64,000 nt of DNA, taken from positions 186,794 through 250,793 of the forward strand of contig JAJQRF010000007.1 in the NCBI GenBank assembly GCA_021228405.1. The letters are read 5' to 3'. The notes under the pieces were generated by a model, which saw only the letters and a list, made by a program, of their open reading frames with translations, searched no databases and had not been told where the DNA came from. Of this stretch, positions 42,661 through 51,959 are shown piece by piece. The stretch comes from Pyrinomonadaceae bacterium (GTDB lineage Bacteria; Acidobacteriota; Blastocatellia; Pyrinomonadales; Pyrinomonadaceae). The position numbers and the translations under genes were made by a program. The stretch's first letter is position 1. Every line of letters begins with the position of its first letter.

Positions 42661-43500
42661 TTAATTCGGAATCAATCGCGGCGACGTTTCGCTCACATCG
42701 ACCCCGGCAAAATCTTTTTCTCTGCCCGCCAGATGTTCCAAAGCCAGTTGCAGTTTTTTGCCGAAATTATCCTTCGGAAGAAACACTTTTTTCGCGATTC
42801 CATCCGACACGGCAATGACTTGCGGATTCTTAACATCTGACAAATCGACCGACTGGACGCGGTTTGCCAAGTCGAAACTGCGCCATTCTTCGAGCATTTT
42901 CTGATAAACCCTGACCCGCGCCTGATTGTCTTTGTTCGCTTCGTCGGTTTTCATTTCATCCCAGCCGCGCATCACGAACGGCAAACGTTCCTCATTTTTT
43001 CCGACGGGCGCAAGCACCGTTCCCTCATCGTCAGCCCAAAAATCGCCGCCGTTGATGCGCACGATCGCTTTCGGGACACGCTCGATCAAATTGACGCGAA
43101 CACCGTCGGGCAACACACGCGAAACCGCCGCAGATTTGACGAACGCAAGCTTTTCGACCTTTTCCTTGATAATGTTCAAATCCGCATTCCACGCACCCGA
43201 TTTTTCGGTCTGACTAGCGACGATCGCTTCGACATCGGATTTTGAAGCCCGACTCAAACCGCGCACGTCGATTTTTTTAACGTCGAAAAATTCGGAAGCC
43301 GTCACGGTTCGATAGCCCATAAAACTCAGGAAACCAAGACAGAACAAAATACACAAAATAAAGAAGAATGGGACGAAGAAATTAGCAAAATTACCCGCGC
43401 TTTTCTTTGTCCGACGCACTGCCGGAGCCTTCCGTCGCCGTTTTGCCGCCGTCGGTGCCGTTTTGTTTTTAACCACTCTTTTTCGTGTTGTCGTTGCCAT
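42661..43500 (-). CDS. ftsQ: Cell-division protein FtsQ/DivIB
   Basis: 279 residues: a basic cytosolic N-terminus, one transmembrane helix (FFVPFFFILCILFCLGFLSF), a POTRA domain starting at FFDVKKIDVRGLSRASKSDV, and a beta domain of the FtsQ type. It belongs to the divisome subcomplex with FtsB and FtsL. Position between murC and ftsA is as expected, although murB and ddl, often in this place, are missing. Confidence 0.92.
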   Translation of the reverse strand: MATTTRKRVVKNKTAPTAAKRRRKAPAVRRTKKSAGNFANFFVPFFFILCILFCLGFLSFMGYRTVTASEFFDVKKIDVRGLSRASKSDVEAIVASQTEKSGAWNADLNIIKEKVEKLAFVKSAAVSRVLPDGVRVNLIERVPKAIVRINGGDFWADDEGTVLAPVGKNEERLPFVMRGWDEMKTDEANKDNQARVRVYQKMLEEWRSFDLANRVQSVDLSDVKNPQVIAVSDGIAKKVFLPKDNFGKKLQLALEHLAGREKDFAGVDVSETSPRLIPN

Positions 43501-43577
43501 AATTTTTCGGGAACAACGATTTGGACGGTTTTCACGGATTAATTAAAAATCCGCTTACATCTGCGTCAATCGTTGTT

Positions 43578-44963
43578 TCAATTTCCTTTCAACTTTTCCA
43601 AAAGTTCATCCGAAAGCCGCGTGATCGTTCCCGCGCCCAACGTGATGACCAGATCGCCGGACTGCAAATTTCCGACAACCTTATCGGCGGCAGTTTCGAC
43701 ATCGCCGATATAATTTGCGTTCTTATGCCCGTATTTCTTAATGTTTTCGACCAAAGTTTCCGCCGTGATCCCTTCAAGCGGCTTTTCGCTCGCGGCGTAA
43801 ATGTCCGTTACGTAAAGCACGTCGGCGTTGTTGAAACAGAGCGCAAACTCCGCCATCAATTCCTTTGTGCGCGAATAGCGGTGCGGTTGGAAAATGACGA
43901 CCGTGCGGCGACCGTTCGAGCCGTTTTTCGCGGCGGAAAGCGTCGCCGTGATCTCGGTCGGATGATGCCCGTAATCGTCCACGACCGAAATCCCGTTGAC
44001 TTCTCCTTTGAACTGAAAACGGCGATTCGCGTTTTTGAAATTTGCGAAGGATTCGGCGATCTTTTCAAACGGAACTTCTAATTCCAGAGCGACCGCAGTT
44101 GCCGCTAAAGCATTATAAATATTATGTTGACCGGGAACGGGCATCGAGATTTCGCCCAAGATTTCGTTGCCTTTCGTGACGGTAAAAGTCGAGCCGAAAT
44201 TGTCCGTATATCGGATGTCGCTTGCCGAAATATCGGCTTGTGCGGTCATTCCGTAAGTCACCCGGCGGCGTTTGATGCGCGGAATAATTAACTGCACGTT
44301 CGGATCGTCAAGACACAAAACACACGCGCCGTAAAAAGGAACTTTGTTGACGAAATCGGTAAAGCATTGAACGACATCGTCCATTCCTTTGTAAGATTCC
44401 ATATGTTCTTTATCGATGTTCGTGACAATCGCGATCGTCGGGTAAAGCATCAGAAACGAACGGTCCGATTCGTCGGCTTCGGTCACGAACCAATCGCTTT
44501 TTCCGAGTCTGGCATTTGAGCCGAGCGTATCGACCACTCCGCCGACAACCGTGGTCGGATCGACTCCGGCGTGTCCGAGAATTGTCGCCACCATCGATGT
44601 CGTCGATGTTTTTCCATGCGTTCCGGCAACCGCGACCGCATAAGGCTTGAGCGTCATCAATTCGGCAAGCATTTCGGCACGCGGAATCACGGGAATCGCT
44701 TTTTCCTTCGCCAGAATGACTTCGGGATTGTCTTCCTTGACCGCCGACGAATAAACGACAACCTGCGCGTCGCCGATATTTTCCGCCGCGTGACCTTCGT
44801 AAATCTTTACTTTAAAAAGCGTTTCAAGACGGTCGGTATTTTTCGATCTTTTCAGATCGGAACCCGAAACCGTAAAGCCGAGATTGCACAAAACTTCCGC
44901 GATACCGCTCATTCCGATACCGCCGATGCCGATGAAATGGATATTTTTTACGTGTCTAAACAT
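43578..44963 (-). CDS. murC: UDP-N-acetylmuramate--L-alanine ligase
   Basis: 461 residues, first ligase of the muropeptide stem. [17 protein letters not shown] is the N-terminal nucleotide-fold loop, [11 protein letters not shown] the ATP P-loop, and [12 protein letters not shown] the C-terminal signature. Full length. The start lies 4 nt before a heptamer array that fills the gap to murG. Confidence 0.96.
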   Translation of the reverse strand: MFRHVKNIHFIGIGGIGMSGIAEVLCNLGFTVSGSDLKRSKNTDRLETLFKVKIYEGHAAENIGDAQVVVYSSAVKEDNPEVILAKEKAIPVIPRAEMLAELMTLKPYAVAVAGTHGKTSTTSMVATILGHAGVDPTTVVGGVVDTLGSNARLGKSDWFVTEADESDRSFLMLYPTIAIVTNIDKEHMESYKGMDDVVQCFTDFVNKVPFYGACVLCLDDPNVQLIIPRIKRRRVTYGMTAQADISASDIRYTDNFGSTFTVTKGNEILGEISMPVPGQHNIYNALAATAVALELEVPFEKIAESFANFKNANRRFQFKGEVNGISVVDDYGHHPTEITATLSAAKNGSNGRRTVVIFQPHRYSRTKELMAEFALCFNNADVLYVTDIYAASEKPLEGITAETLVENIKKYGHKNANYIGDVETAADKVVGNLQSGDLVITLGAGTITRLSDELLEKLKGN

Positions 44964-44966
44964 TCT

Positions 44967-45001
44967 GTCAGTAGTCAGTAGTCAGTGGTCAGTGGTCAGT
45001 T
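44967..45001. repeat. Heptamer array (GTCAGTA-type), five units
   Basis: GTCAGTA, GTCAGTA, GTCAGTG, GTCAGTG, GTCAGTT. The following 45012-45042 holds AACTAAC- and CAACTGAC-type words of opposite sense. Located in the murG/murC gap. Confidence 0.88.
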
Positions 45002-45023
45002 GCTTTTATAAAACAACGAACAA

Positions 45024-46097
45024 CTAACTACGAACAACTGACAAATCTTTTATCAAATTCACCGTCGCTTCCGCCGCGTCTTTTCTTGCCAAACCTTTTG
45101 CGGCGGTTTCCATTGCGCCGACTTTTCCGGGTGAATTTATCAAACTTAAAATTTCGTTCGCCAAAGATTCGCCATTCAAATCTCTCTGCAAGATCATTCG
45201 CGCCGCACCCGCTTTTTCCAGTGCTTCGGCGTTTTTGCGCTGATGATCGTCGGCGGCGGTCGGAAGAGGAATCATCAATCCGGCTTTTCCGGCGGCGGCG
45301 AGCTCGGCGCAAGTCGTCGCTCCGGCGCGGCAAATAACGAGATCGGCTTTGGAAAATTCCGTCATCATATCCGAAATATACGGACGCACGTCCGCCGTTT
45401 CCCAATCTGCGCGCGCATAAAGCTCTTTTATTTTTTCAAAATCGGCTTCGCCCGTCTGGTGCGTCACCTCGATTCTATCTTCCGGCAGTTTATCGAGCGC
45501 GTCGGTCATCGCGTTATTGATCGCTCTTGCTCCCTGCGAACCGCCGAAGATCAAAAGGTGAAACTTTTCCGTTCTTTGCTTCGGCACGAGCTCGAAAAAC
45601 TCTTTTCTCACGGGATTTCCCGTCACAATTCCCTTTTTGCCGAAATACGGCAACGCTTCGTCAAAAGTCAGCGCGGCTTTCGTGACGAACGGCGCGAGTC
45701 GGCGATTCGTAAAGCCGGGAAGCGCATTTGAGTCCATCACGAGCGTCGGAACACGCATCAGGCTTGCCATTAAAAGAACGGGACCCGAAACATAACCGCC
45801 CGCGCCGACGACGACATCGGGTTTGAACTCCTTGATGATCGTCCGCGCTTCGAGAAAACTTTTCGGCAGGATCATCAAACCTTTCAGTTTTCCGGCGAAT
45901 CCGACGTTTTTCAGTCCCGCGCTGTTTATCAAAGAAAGCTGGAAACCGTTGGCGGGCACGATCTTCGTTTCCAATCCGCGCGCCGTTCCGACGAATAAAA
46001 CTTCCGAGTTTTCATCGCGCCGCAAAATCTCTTTTGCGACCGCAATTCCCGGATAAATATGTCCGCCCGTTCCGCCGGCGGCGATCAAAACCTTCAT
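45024..46097 (-). CDS. murG: UDP-N-acetylglucosamine transferase MurG
   Basis: 357 residues, GT28 glycosyltransferase making lipid II at the inner membrane. AAGGTGGHIYPGIAVAKEIL is the N-terminal loop, FGGSQGARAINNAM the nucleotide-binding loop, and CRAGATTCAELAAAGKAGLM the donor site. Full length. Ends near a GTCAGTA heptamer array. Confidence 0.96.
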   Translation of the reverse strand: MKVLIAAGGTGGHIYPGIAVAKEILRRDENSEVLFVGTARGLETKIVPANGFQLSLINSAGLKNVGFAGKLKGLMILPKSFLEARTIIKEFKPDVVVGAGGYVSGPVLLMASLMRVPTLVMDSNALPGFTNRRLAPFVTKAALTFDEALPYFGKKGIVTGNPVRKEFFELVPKQRTEKFHLLIFGGSQGARAINNAMTDALDKLPEDRIEVTHQTGEADFEKIKELYARADWETADVRPYISDMMTEFSKADLVICRAGATTCAELAAAGKAGLMIPLPTAADDHQRKNAEALEKAGAARMILQRDLNGESLANEILSLINSPGKVGAMETAAKGLARKDAAEATVNLIKDLSVVRS

Positions 46098-46109
46098 TAT
46101 TCTAAAAGT

Positions 46110-46270
46110 TTAGAGAGTTGACAGGAAGTTTGCAGAGTGACAGAGTTAAAGCAAATACTCTATTTGAACTCTCAAAAACTGTTCTTCAACTCAGTCCACT
46201 CTGCAAACTTCCTGCAAACTTCCTGTCAACTCTCTGCAACTACCTGTAACTTCCCGCAACTTCCCGCGAA
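46110..46270. repeat. Short-word repeats with inverted copies between ftsW and murG
   Basis: GAGAGTTGACAGGAAGTTTG on the left is mirrored by CTGCAAACTTC, CTGCAAACTTC, CTGTCAACTCT and related 10-11-bp words at 46201-46265. The right part runs through the ftsW stop (46240) and codes its last residues (REVAGSYR). Confidence 0.75.
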
Positions 46271-47430
46271 CCCTTTTTCTTGCGCCGTTTCACCGTTGTC
46301 GAAGTTTCTTCCTTTTCGACCGATGCAAAGCCCGTATACTGCGAAATATTAAGCAAAATCCCGACTGCCACGAGCGTTAAAACTATCGAAGAACCGCCGT
46401 ATGAAATGAACGGAAGCGGAATTCCTTTTGCGGGCAGAATCGAAATTACGACCGAAATATTGAACAACGCCTGCACGATCAAACCCGTGATAATCCCGAT
46501 TCCGAGAAGTTTTCCGAAACGGTCGGGCGCGTTCAAAGCGGCGCGCGCACCGCGCCACAAAAGCAGTCCGAAGGCGATCACGACGGCAAACGTGCCGAAA
46601 AGTCCGAGTTCTTCGCCGACCACCGCGAAAATAAAATCGGAATGCGGATACGGCAAGTAGAAAAGTTTCTGCTGTCCTTTCGCAAAACCTTCGCCCAACA
46701 ATCCGCCCGAACCAATCGCGTAAAGCGATTGGCAAACCTGATAACCCGCGCCCGCGCCGTTTTCGGCACTGCACGGATCGAGAAACGCGATCAGACGCGC
46801 CACGCGCCACGGCGCAAAGATCAGCAAACTAACGCCGACAAGGAGCATCGCCCCCGCGACCGCCGCGAAATGAATTATCTTCGCTCCGGCGGCAAAATAA
46901 ACGGTAACGAAGATCGCCGAAAGCACGATCGTCGTGCCGAGATCGGGTTCGGCAACGACCAGACCGCATAGGACGATCATCACCAAAACACACGGAAGCA
47001 CCGTTTCCTTCAAATCGGTCACGTTTCTTTCCTTTTCGCTCAAAAAATAGGCGAGAAACATCGGCAAAACTATCTTCGCCACTTCCGAAGGCTGAAAGGA
47101 CATTCCCGGAAAACGAATCCAACGCCGTGCGCCGTTGATGCGTCCGAATCCGAAAACCGCCATCAGCAAGACGACCGTAATTATCAAAAGCCCGAAAACG
47201 ACGTATTTATTTTGATAGATTTTGTAATCTATCTTTGAAACGGCATACATCGCCATAAGTCCGAAAACGGTAAAACCGAGCTGTTTGTAGAAATAAGTAA
47301 ACTGGCTTAAGCCCTCGGTTTCCTTGAGCGAGATCATCGCCGACGCGGAATAAACCATCACCGCGCCGAACAACGCGAGCGTTGCGGCAATCGCAAACAA
47401 AAACCAATCTATGCGTAATTTCTTAGCCAT
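46240..47430 (-). CDS. ftsW: SEDS-family peptidoglycan polymerase FtsW
   Basis: 396 residues with about ten membrane helices. SEDS signatures include GARRWIRFPGMSFQPSEVAK, FAVVGEELGLFG and KGIPLPFISYGGSSIV. It works with the transpeptidase encoded at 51956-54019. The C-terminus after the last helix is Lys/Arg-rich, and its last residues are encoded by repeat words, suggesting tail exchange. Confidence 0.95.
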   Translation of the reverse strand: MAKKLRIDWFLFAIAATLALFGAVMVYSASAMISLKETEGLSQFTYFYKQLGFTVFGLMAMYAVSKIDYKIYQNKYVVFGLLIITVVLLMAVFGFGRINGARRWIRFPGMSFQPSEVAKIVLPMFLAYFLSEKERNVTDLKETVLPCVLVMIVLCGLVVAEPDLGTTIVLSAIFVTVYFAAGAKIIHFAAVAGAMLLVGVSLLIFAPWRVARLIAFLDPCSAENGAGAGYQVCQSLYAIGSGGLLGEGFAKGQQKLFYLPYPHSDFIFAVVGEELGLFGTFAVVIAFGLLLWRGARAALNAPDRFGKLLGIGIITGLIVQALFNISVVISILPAKGIPLPFISYGGSSIVLTLVAVGILLNISQYTGFASVEKEETSTTVKRRKKKGSREVAGSYR

Positions 47431-47443
47431 TAATTATCAGTCC

Positions 47444-47471
47444 AGAGTTCAAAGCCCAAAGTCTAAAGTCA
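47444..47471. repeat. Heptamer array left of the IVP gene
   Basis: AGAGTTC, AAAGCCC, AAAGTCT, AAAGTCA. The segment 47460-47470 is the exact reverse complement of 47869-47879 on the other side of the four-helix-bundle gene. Confidence 0.85.
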
Positions 47472-47845
47472 TTTAAATTTACTTCCACGCATTTCAGACT
47501 GTTGTAAATATTTCATTAAACCGCCGATTATTCGCCCGGCTTCTTCCAAATCATTTGCAATTTCCTTGAACTGCATTTCGTTTATATATTCTTGATTCAA
47601 AGCTACATAAAGTTGCGCGTAAACTTCTGCACAAGAGGCTTTTACGATTGAAAGAAATTGCAAAATTCCTTGTTTCCATTTCTTTCAAATCCTTCGGCAA
47701 TGTTTGAAATTATCGAAATCGAAGCCCGACGAATTTGATTGCAAAGAGCAAAATCTCGACTGAATTTATCTTGCTTGGAAAGATCATAAATCTTCTTCGT
47801 AATTTTCCAAGACTCTAAATCTTGAAATTTTTCAATCTTCGCCAC
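47469..47845 (-). pseudogene. Four-helix-bundle protein (23S rRNA intervening-sequence type), frameshifted
   Basis: The GTG-started first part (MAKIEKFQDLESWKITKKIY, SNIAEGFERNGNKEF) and the second part (LQFLSIVKASCAEVYAQLYV) are consecutive pieces of one IVP/S23-like protein of about 125 residues. A one-base loss in a T run near 47660 breaks the frame. This family is found in rRNA insertions and as stand-alone genes of unknown function. Here it interrupts the dcw cluster between murD and ftsW and is bracketed by inverted heptamer arrays. Confidence 0.82.
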
Positions 47846-47849
47846 GCAA

Positions 47850-49229
47850 CTAAACTCTTTTGACTTCGGACTTTAGACTATGGACTCCGGACTTAAAAAT
47901 TTTTCCGCGATGCTCGAAAGTATTGAACATATCAAAACTCGCACAAGCGGGCGCAAGTAAGACCGAATCGCCTGTTTTCGCCGCTTCAAAACATTTTTTC
48001 ACCGCGTCTTGCATCGTATCGGCGCGAACGATTTCCGCCGCGCCTTTCAACTGAGTTTCAATGTTGTCCGCATCTTCGCCGATCAAAACCAGTGCGCGAA
48101 CTTTTTTTTCGATCAACGCAATCAACGGTGCATACGGCGCATTTTTTCCGCGACCGCCGAGAATCAAAACGATTTTGCCTTCTTCTTCGCTCAAAGCTTC
48201 CAATGCCTTCAAAGTCGCGTCAACGCTCGTGGCTTTTGAATCGTTGTAAAATTTTACGCCTTCGATTTCTTCAACAAACTCGATGCGATGCTCGACACCT
48301 TTGAAATTCCGCACCGTTTCGCGCATCGATTCAGGCGAAGCACCGCAAGCAAGTCCCGCGGCAAAACCCGCGAGCACGTTTTCGACATTGTGCAGACCGC
48401 GCACGAAAATCTCGTCGCGTGTCGTCAAAATCTTTTCCTTGCCGTTTGCGCGGCAAACAAGGTCGCGGTTTCGCAAAAACAAGCCTTCGTCCAATTCCGT
48501 TTTGACCGAAAACATCACGACATTCGCTTTTAAACCGCTTGCCCAACTCGCCGTCGTTGCGTCATCGGCGTTTAAAATTGCCACGTCGTCCGCCGTCTGA
48601 TTCATAAAAAGGCGATGCTTGGCGGCGGCGTAATCGCTGAAAAAATCATAACGATCCATATGGTTCGGCGTAACGTTCGTGGCGATCGCCACGTTCGGAC
48701 GAAAATCCTTGATGGTTTCAAGCTGAAAACTCGAAAGCTCCGCCACCGTCCAAGTGTTTTCCGTCGCTTTCGCCGTCAGATCGAGCAAAGGCGTTCCGAT
48801 ATTTCCGCCGACGAGCGTTTCGATTCCCGTATCTTTTAGTAATTCACCGACCAAAGTCGTTGTGGTCGTTTTTCCGTTACTGCCTGTAATGCCGACGATT
48901 CTGCCCTTCAAAAACCGGTAAGCAAGCTCGACTTCGCCGATAACTTCGCCGTCCTTGCGGTCAACGTAACGCGCGGGAATCGAATTCGTCGGCACGCCGG
49001 GCGAAATTACGACCAGATCGATCTGATCCAAAAGCCACGACGGAAGATTGCCGTCAACCAATCCGACATTATATTTTTCTTTCAAAGAACGCGCTTCGTC
49101 CGACCATTTAGCGATCTCTTTCTTATCGTGCAAAGCAACGATCGCACCGCGTTCCGCTAAAAATTTCGCCGAAGCAATGCCCGATTTTCCCGCACCGAGA
49201 ACTAAAGATTTTCTGCCTTCTAAATTCAT
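47850..49229 (-). CDS. murD: UDP-N-acetylmuramoylalanine--D-glutamate ligase
   Basis: 459 residues from the ATG at 49227-49229 (MNLEGRKSLVLGAGKSGIAS); an upstream ATG at 49283 would add residues coded by repeat sequence and is less likely. ATP loop GSNGKTTTTTLV, and KFYNDSKATSVDATLKAL as the MurD-type Mg/substrate motif. The last 14 residues (KSGVHSLKSEVKRV) are encoded by the heptamer array 47861-47895, so the original C-terminus has been altered. Confidence 0.95.
   Translation of the reverse strand: MNLEGRKSLVLGAGKSGIASAKFLAERGAIVALHDKKEIAKWSDEARSLKEKYNVGLVDGNLPSWLLDQIDLVVISPGVPTNSIPARYVDRKDGEVIGEVELAYRFLKGRIVGITGSNGKTTTTTLVGELLKDTGIETLVGGNIGTPLLDLTAKATENTWTVAELSSFQLETIKDFRPNVAIATNVTPNHMDRYDFFSDYAAAKHRLFMNQTADDVAILNADDATTASWASGLKANVVMFSVKTELDEGLFLRNRDLVCRANGKEKILTTRDEIFVRGLHNVENVLAGFAAGLACGASPESMRETVRNFKGVEHRIEFVEEIEGVKFYNDSKATSVDATLKALEALSEEEGKIVLILGGRGKNAPYAPLIALIEKKVRALVLIGEDADNIETQLKGAAEIVRADTMQDAVKKCFEAAKTGDSVLLAPACASFDMFNTFEHRGKIFKSGVHSLKSEVKRV
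47861..47895. repeat. Heptamer array forming the murD 3' end
   Basis: TGACTTC, GGACTTT, AGACTAT, GGACTCC, GGACTTA. Inverse of the words at 47444-47471. It lies inside murD just before its stop codon. Confidence 0.85.
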
Positions 49230-49304
49230 TGTATGTAGTTCGTCGTTAGTATTCGTCGTTAGTTGAATAAATCCAACGAACAACTAACCATTAACAACGA
49301 ACAA
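49230..49304. repeat. TCGTTAG-type words with inverted copy, murD/mraY gap
   Basis: TAGTTCG, TCGTTAG, TATTCG, TCGTTAG followed by AACGAACAACTAAC and AACAACGAAC in opposite sense, able to pair. Fills the whole 75-bp gap. Confidence 0.75.
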
Positions 49305-50444
49305 TTATCTAAGTTTCAACGTCGAAAGACTCAAAAGCGCAAAAAGTATCGCCACGATCACAAACCTGAAAACTATCTTCGGCTCTTTCAAACCGCCCAT
49401 CTGAAAATGATGATGAAGCGGTGCTTGCAGAAAAATACGCTTGCCCGTTCCGGTCGTTTTGCGCGTAAATTTGAAATAGCCGACCTGCAAAATCACCGAA
49501 AGTGCTTCGATAATGAAAATCCCGCCGATGAACGGCAAAAGAAATTCCTGTTTTGTCAAAATCGCGACCGTGCCGAGCGCACCGCCGATCGCAAGGCTTC
49601 CGACATCGCCCATAAAAACCTGCGCGGGCGGCGCGTTATACCAGAGAAATCCAAGACTTGCGCCGACCATTGCACCGCAGAAAACCGTCAACTCCGCCGC
49701 TTCGGGTTTGTGCGTAATGTCGAGATAAGCCGACCAGCGACCGTCGCTCGAAACATACGTCAGCGCGGTTAGCGCAGACATTGCGATAAACGTTACGCTT
49801 GCCGCCAGTCCGTCCATCCCGTCGGTCAAATTCACTGCGTTTGACGAACCGAGCAGGACAAAAATGATAAAGAACAGATAAATGAACGCGCCGACGTTGG
49901 TAACATTGGTGATCGCCGTTTCCTTGAAAAACGGAATACTCAAATTCCAGGGATAATTTGCCAGCCAGTAAAGTGCGCCCCAAACTACAAATGCCGTAAT
50001 TAATTGCCCTAAAAGTTTCTGTCTTTCGGTCAGTCCTAAACTGCGTTTTTTAACGATCTTGATGTAATCGTCAATAAATCCGATCGTGCCGAAAGCCGTC
50101 GTCGCGCCCAAAGCGAGCCATAAATATAAACTATCGAGCCGCGCCCAGAGAATCGTCGAAAGAAACACCGAAATCAGAATCAAAACTCCGCCCATCGTCG
50201 GCGTGCCTTTTTTTGCCTGATGTTCCGCCGAAAGTTCTTCGCGGATTTCCTGCCCGATCTTTAACGCCTGTAATTTTTCAATGACCTTTCCGCCGAAAAG
50301 AAGCGAAATCAAAAGTGCCGTGATCGTGGCAAAAGTGGTGCGGAAAGTGACGTATTGAAAAACGTTCAAGCCTTTGTAAAAGATCGACTCGCCCGCGCCG
50401 CCATACTGTTTAAAAATCAGTTGATATAAAAAGTAATAAAGCAT
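49305..50444 (-). CDS. mraY: Phospho-N-acetylmuramoyl-pentapeptide transferase
   Basis: 379 residues, ten membrane helices, making lipid I from UDP-MurNAc-pentapeptide and undecaprenyl phosphate. Signatures: [33 protein letters not shown] with the catalytic Asp pair, [13 protein letters not shown], and the C-terminal APLHHHFQ loop. Complete. Confidence 0.97.
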   Translation of the reverse strand: MLYYFLYQLIFKQYGGAGESIFYKGLNVFQYVTFRTTFATITALLISLLFGGKVIEKLQALKIGQEIREELSAEHQAKKGTPTMGGVLILISVFLSTILWARLDSLYLWLALGATTAFGTIGFIDDYIKIVKKRSLGLTERQKLLGQLITAFVVWGALYWLANYPWNLSIPFFKETAITNVTNVGAFIYLFFIIFVLLGSSNAVNLTDGMDGLAASVTFIAMSALTALTYVSSDGRWSAYLDITHKPEAAELTVFCGAMVGASLGFLWYNAPPAQVFMGDVGSLAIGGALGTVAILTKQEFLLPFIGGIFIIEALSVILQVGYFKFTRKTTGTGKRIFLQAPLHHHFQMGGLKEPKIVFRFVIVAILFALLSLSTLKLR

Positions 50445-50448
50445 CTTC

Positions 50449-50483
50449 GGATTTCGGATTTCGGATTTTGGATTGCGGATTTT
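50449..50483. repeat. Heptamer array (GGATTTC-type), five units
   Basis: GGATTTC, GGATTTC, GGATTTT, GGATTGC, GGATTTT. Located between the mraY start and the murF end. Confidence 0.88.
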
Positions 50484-50504
50484 CCGTCATCCAAAGTATG
50501 CCGT

Positions 50505-51959
50505 TTATTTTTCCGTTTCAAATTTCTCCAGTAATTTTTCAATAACCTTTTCGGTTTTCACACCACGCGACCCTTTGACCAAAATTAAATCTCCCGCTTG
50601 CACTTCATCGATAAATTTTTCGGCGGCAATGTTTGAATCTTCGTAAAACTCAACTCCGCTCAAGCCCGATTCCTTCGCGCCTTTGAGCAGATTTGCGGAA
50701 AAACCTTCGACCCCGAAAAGTTTGTCGATGCCGATCTGCGCGATTTTCCTGCCCGTTTCAAAGTGAATCTGTTCCGAATCGCCGCCTAATTCACGCATCT
50801 CCCCCGCCACAACGAGCTTTCTTTTTGCCGAACCTGCACCGTCAACCAACGTTTCAACCATCGAAAGCAGTGCGTCGGGATTTGAATTGTAGGTATCGTT
50901 AATGACGGTAAATCCTTCGACAAAATGGATAATTTCACCGCGTTGCGGCGGCGGTGCGACGGTTTTCAAACTTTCGGCGATTTCCGCAACGCTCATTCCG
51001 AAAACGTGACCGACCGCCGAAGCCGCGAGCGCGTTCAGGATATTGTGATTGCCGTTCAAAGGAAATAGAACTTCGGCTTCGCCGTTCGGCGTTCTGAGCG
51101 TAAAATGCGTTTCGCCGAAACGGTCAAAGCGAATGTCCTTTGCCATTACGTCCGATTCGACTTTGATTCCGTAAGTCACGTTTTGCCCGTCGTGCAGATC
51201 GCGCATCGCAAAAACGCGGAAATCGTCGGCGTTCAAAATCGCCGTTCCGTGCGGTTTCATTCCTTCGACGAGTTCGGCTTTTGCGCGCCCGACATTTTCG
51301 ATCGAACCGAGATGCTCGACGTGAACGGGCAAAACATTAAGTTCGACCGCGACATCCGGGGGCGTGATCTTGCACAAACGCGCGATTTCGTTGTTCGGCG
51401 TGGACATTCCCATTTCGAGAACGGCAATGTCGTAAGATGAATCCTTCGCCAGATTCAAAACCGTGATCGGAAGTCCGAGTCCGTTATTGTAATTTTTGAT
51501 ATTGCGCAGAACTTTTCTGCCCGAACTTTCCAAAACGTGCGCCGTCAATTCTTTGGCAGTCGTTTTTCCCGCGCTTCCCGTGACGGCAACGACGGGTTTG
51601 TTCCATTCGAGATAAACGCCGTGCGCGAGTTTTTGAAACGCAACGATCACGTCGTCAACGAAAATTAATTTGTCCTGAAATTTTTCGAGTTCGGATTTGT
51701 GTTCTTCAAAACGGTCGGGACGAACGACGGCGGCAACCGCGCCGTTTTCCAATGCTTTTGCGGCAAAGGCGGTCGAATCGGCAAAATCGCCGTTGAAACA
51801 GTTGTTTTTATATTCGGGTTGCGAAAGCGCAAAAAAGCAATCGCCCGCCTTAACCTCGCGCGAATCGATCACAAATGAATCGACCTCTGCGCCAAGTAAA
51901 GCGGGGTTTAGGCGGGAAGCGTCGGCTTCCATATATTTTATGACTGTTTCAAGTTTCAA
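50505..51959 (-). CDS. murF: UDP-MurNAc-tripeptide--D-Ala-D-Ala ligase
   Basis: 484 residues. ATP loop GSAGKTTAKELTAH (Ser-Ala in place of the common Thr-Asn), NYNNGLGLPI, and the MurF signature VINDTYNSNPDALLSM. It adds D-Ala-D-Ala to the muropeptide. Its start overlaps the stop of the upstream transpeptidase gene by 4 bp, leaving no room for murE, which normally lies here. Confidence 0.95.
   Translation of the reverse strand: MKLETVIKYMEADASRLNPALLGAEVDSFVIDSREVKAGDCFFALSQPEYKNNCFNGDFADSTAFAAKALENGAVAAVVRPDRFEEHKSELEKFQDKLIFVDDVIVAFQKLAHGVYLEWNKPVVAVTGSAGKTTAKELTAHVLESSGRKVLRNIKNYNNGLGLPITVLNLAKDSSYDIAVLEMGMSTPNNEIARLCKITPPDVAVELNVLPVHVEHLGSIENVGRAKAELVEGMKPHGTAILNADDFRVFAMRDLHDGQNVTYGIKVESDVMAKDIRFDRFGETHFTLRTPNGEAEVLFPLNGNHNILNALAASAVGHVFGMSVAEIAESLKTVAPPPQRGEIIHFVEGFTVINDTYNSNPDALLSMVETLVDGAGSAKRKLVVAGEMRELGGDSEQIHFETGRKIAQIGIDKLFGVEGFSANLLKGAKESGLSGVEFYEDSNIAAEKFIDEVQAGDLILVKGSRGVKTEKVIEKLLEKFETEK

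Noticed and set aside
41818-42840. 340-codon plus-strand frame opposite ftsA and ftsQ
   Set aside because: Shadow frame; His/Arg/Phe-rich composition and overlap with two certain division genes.
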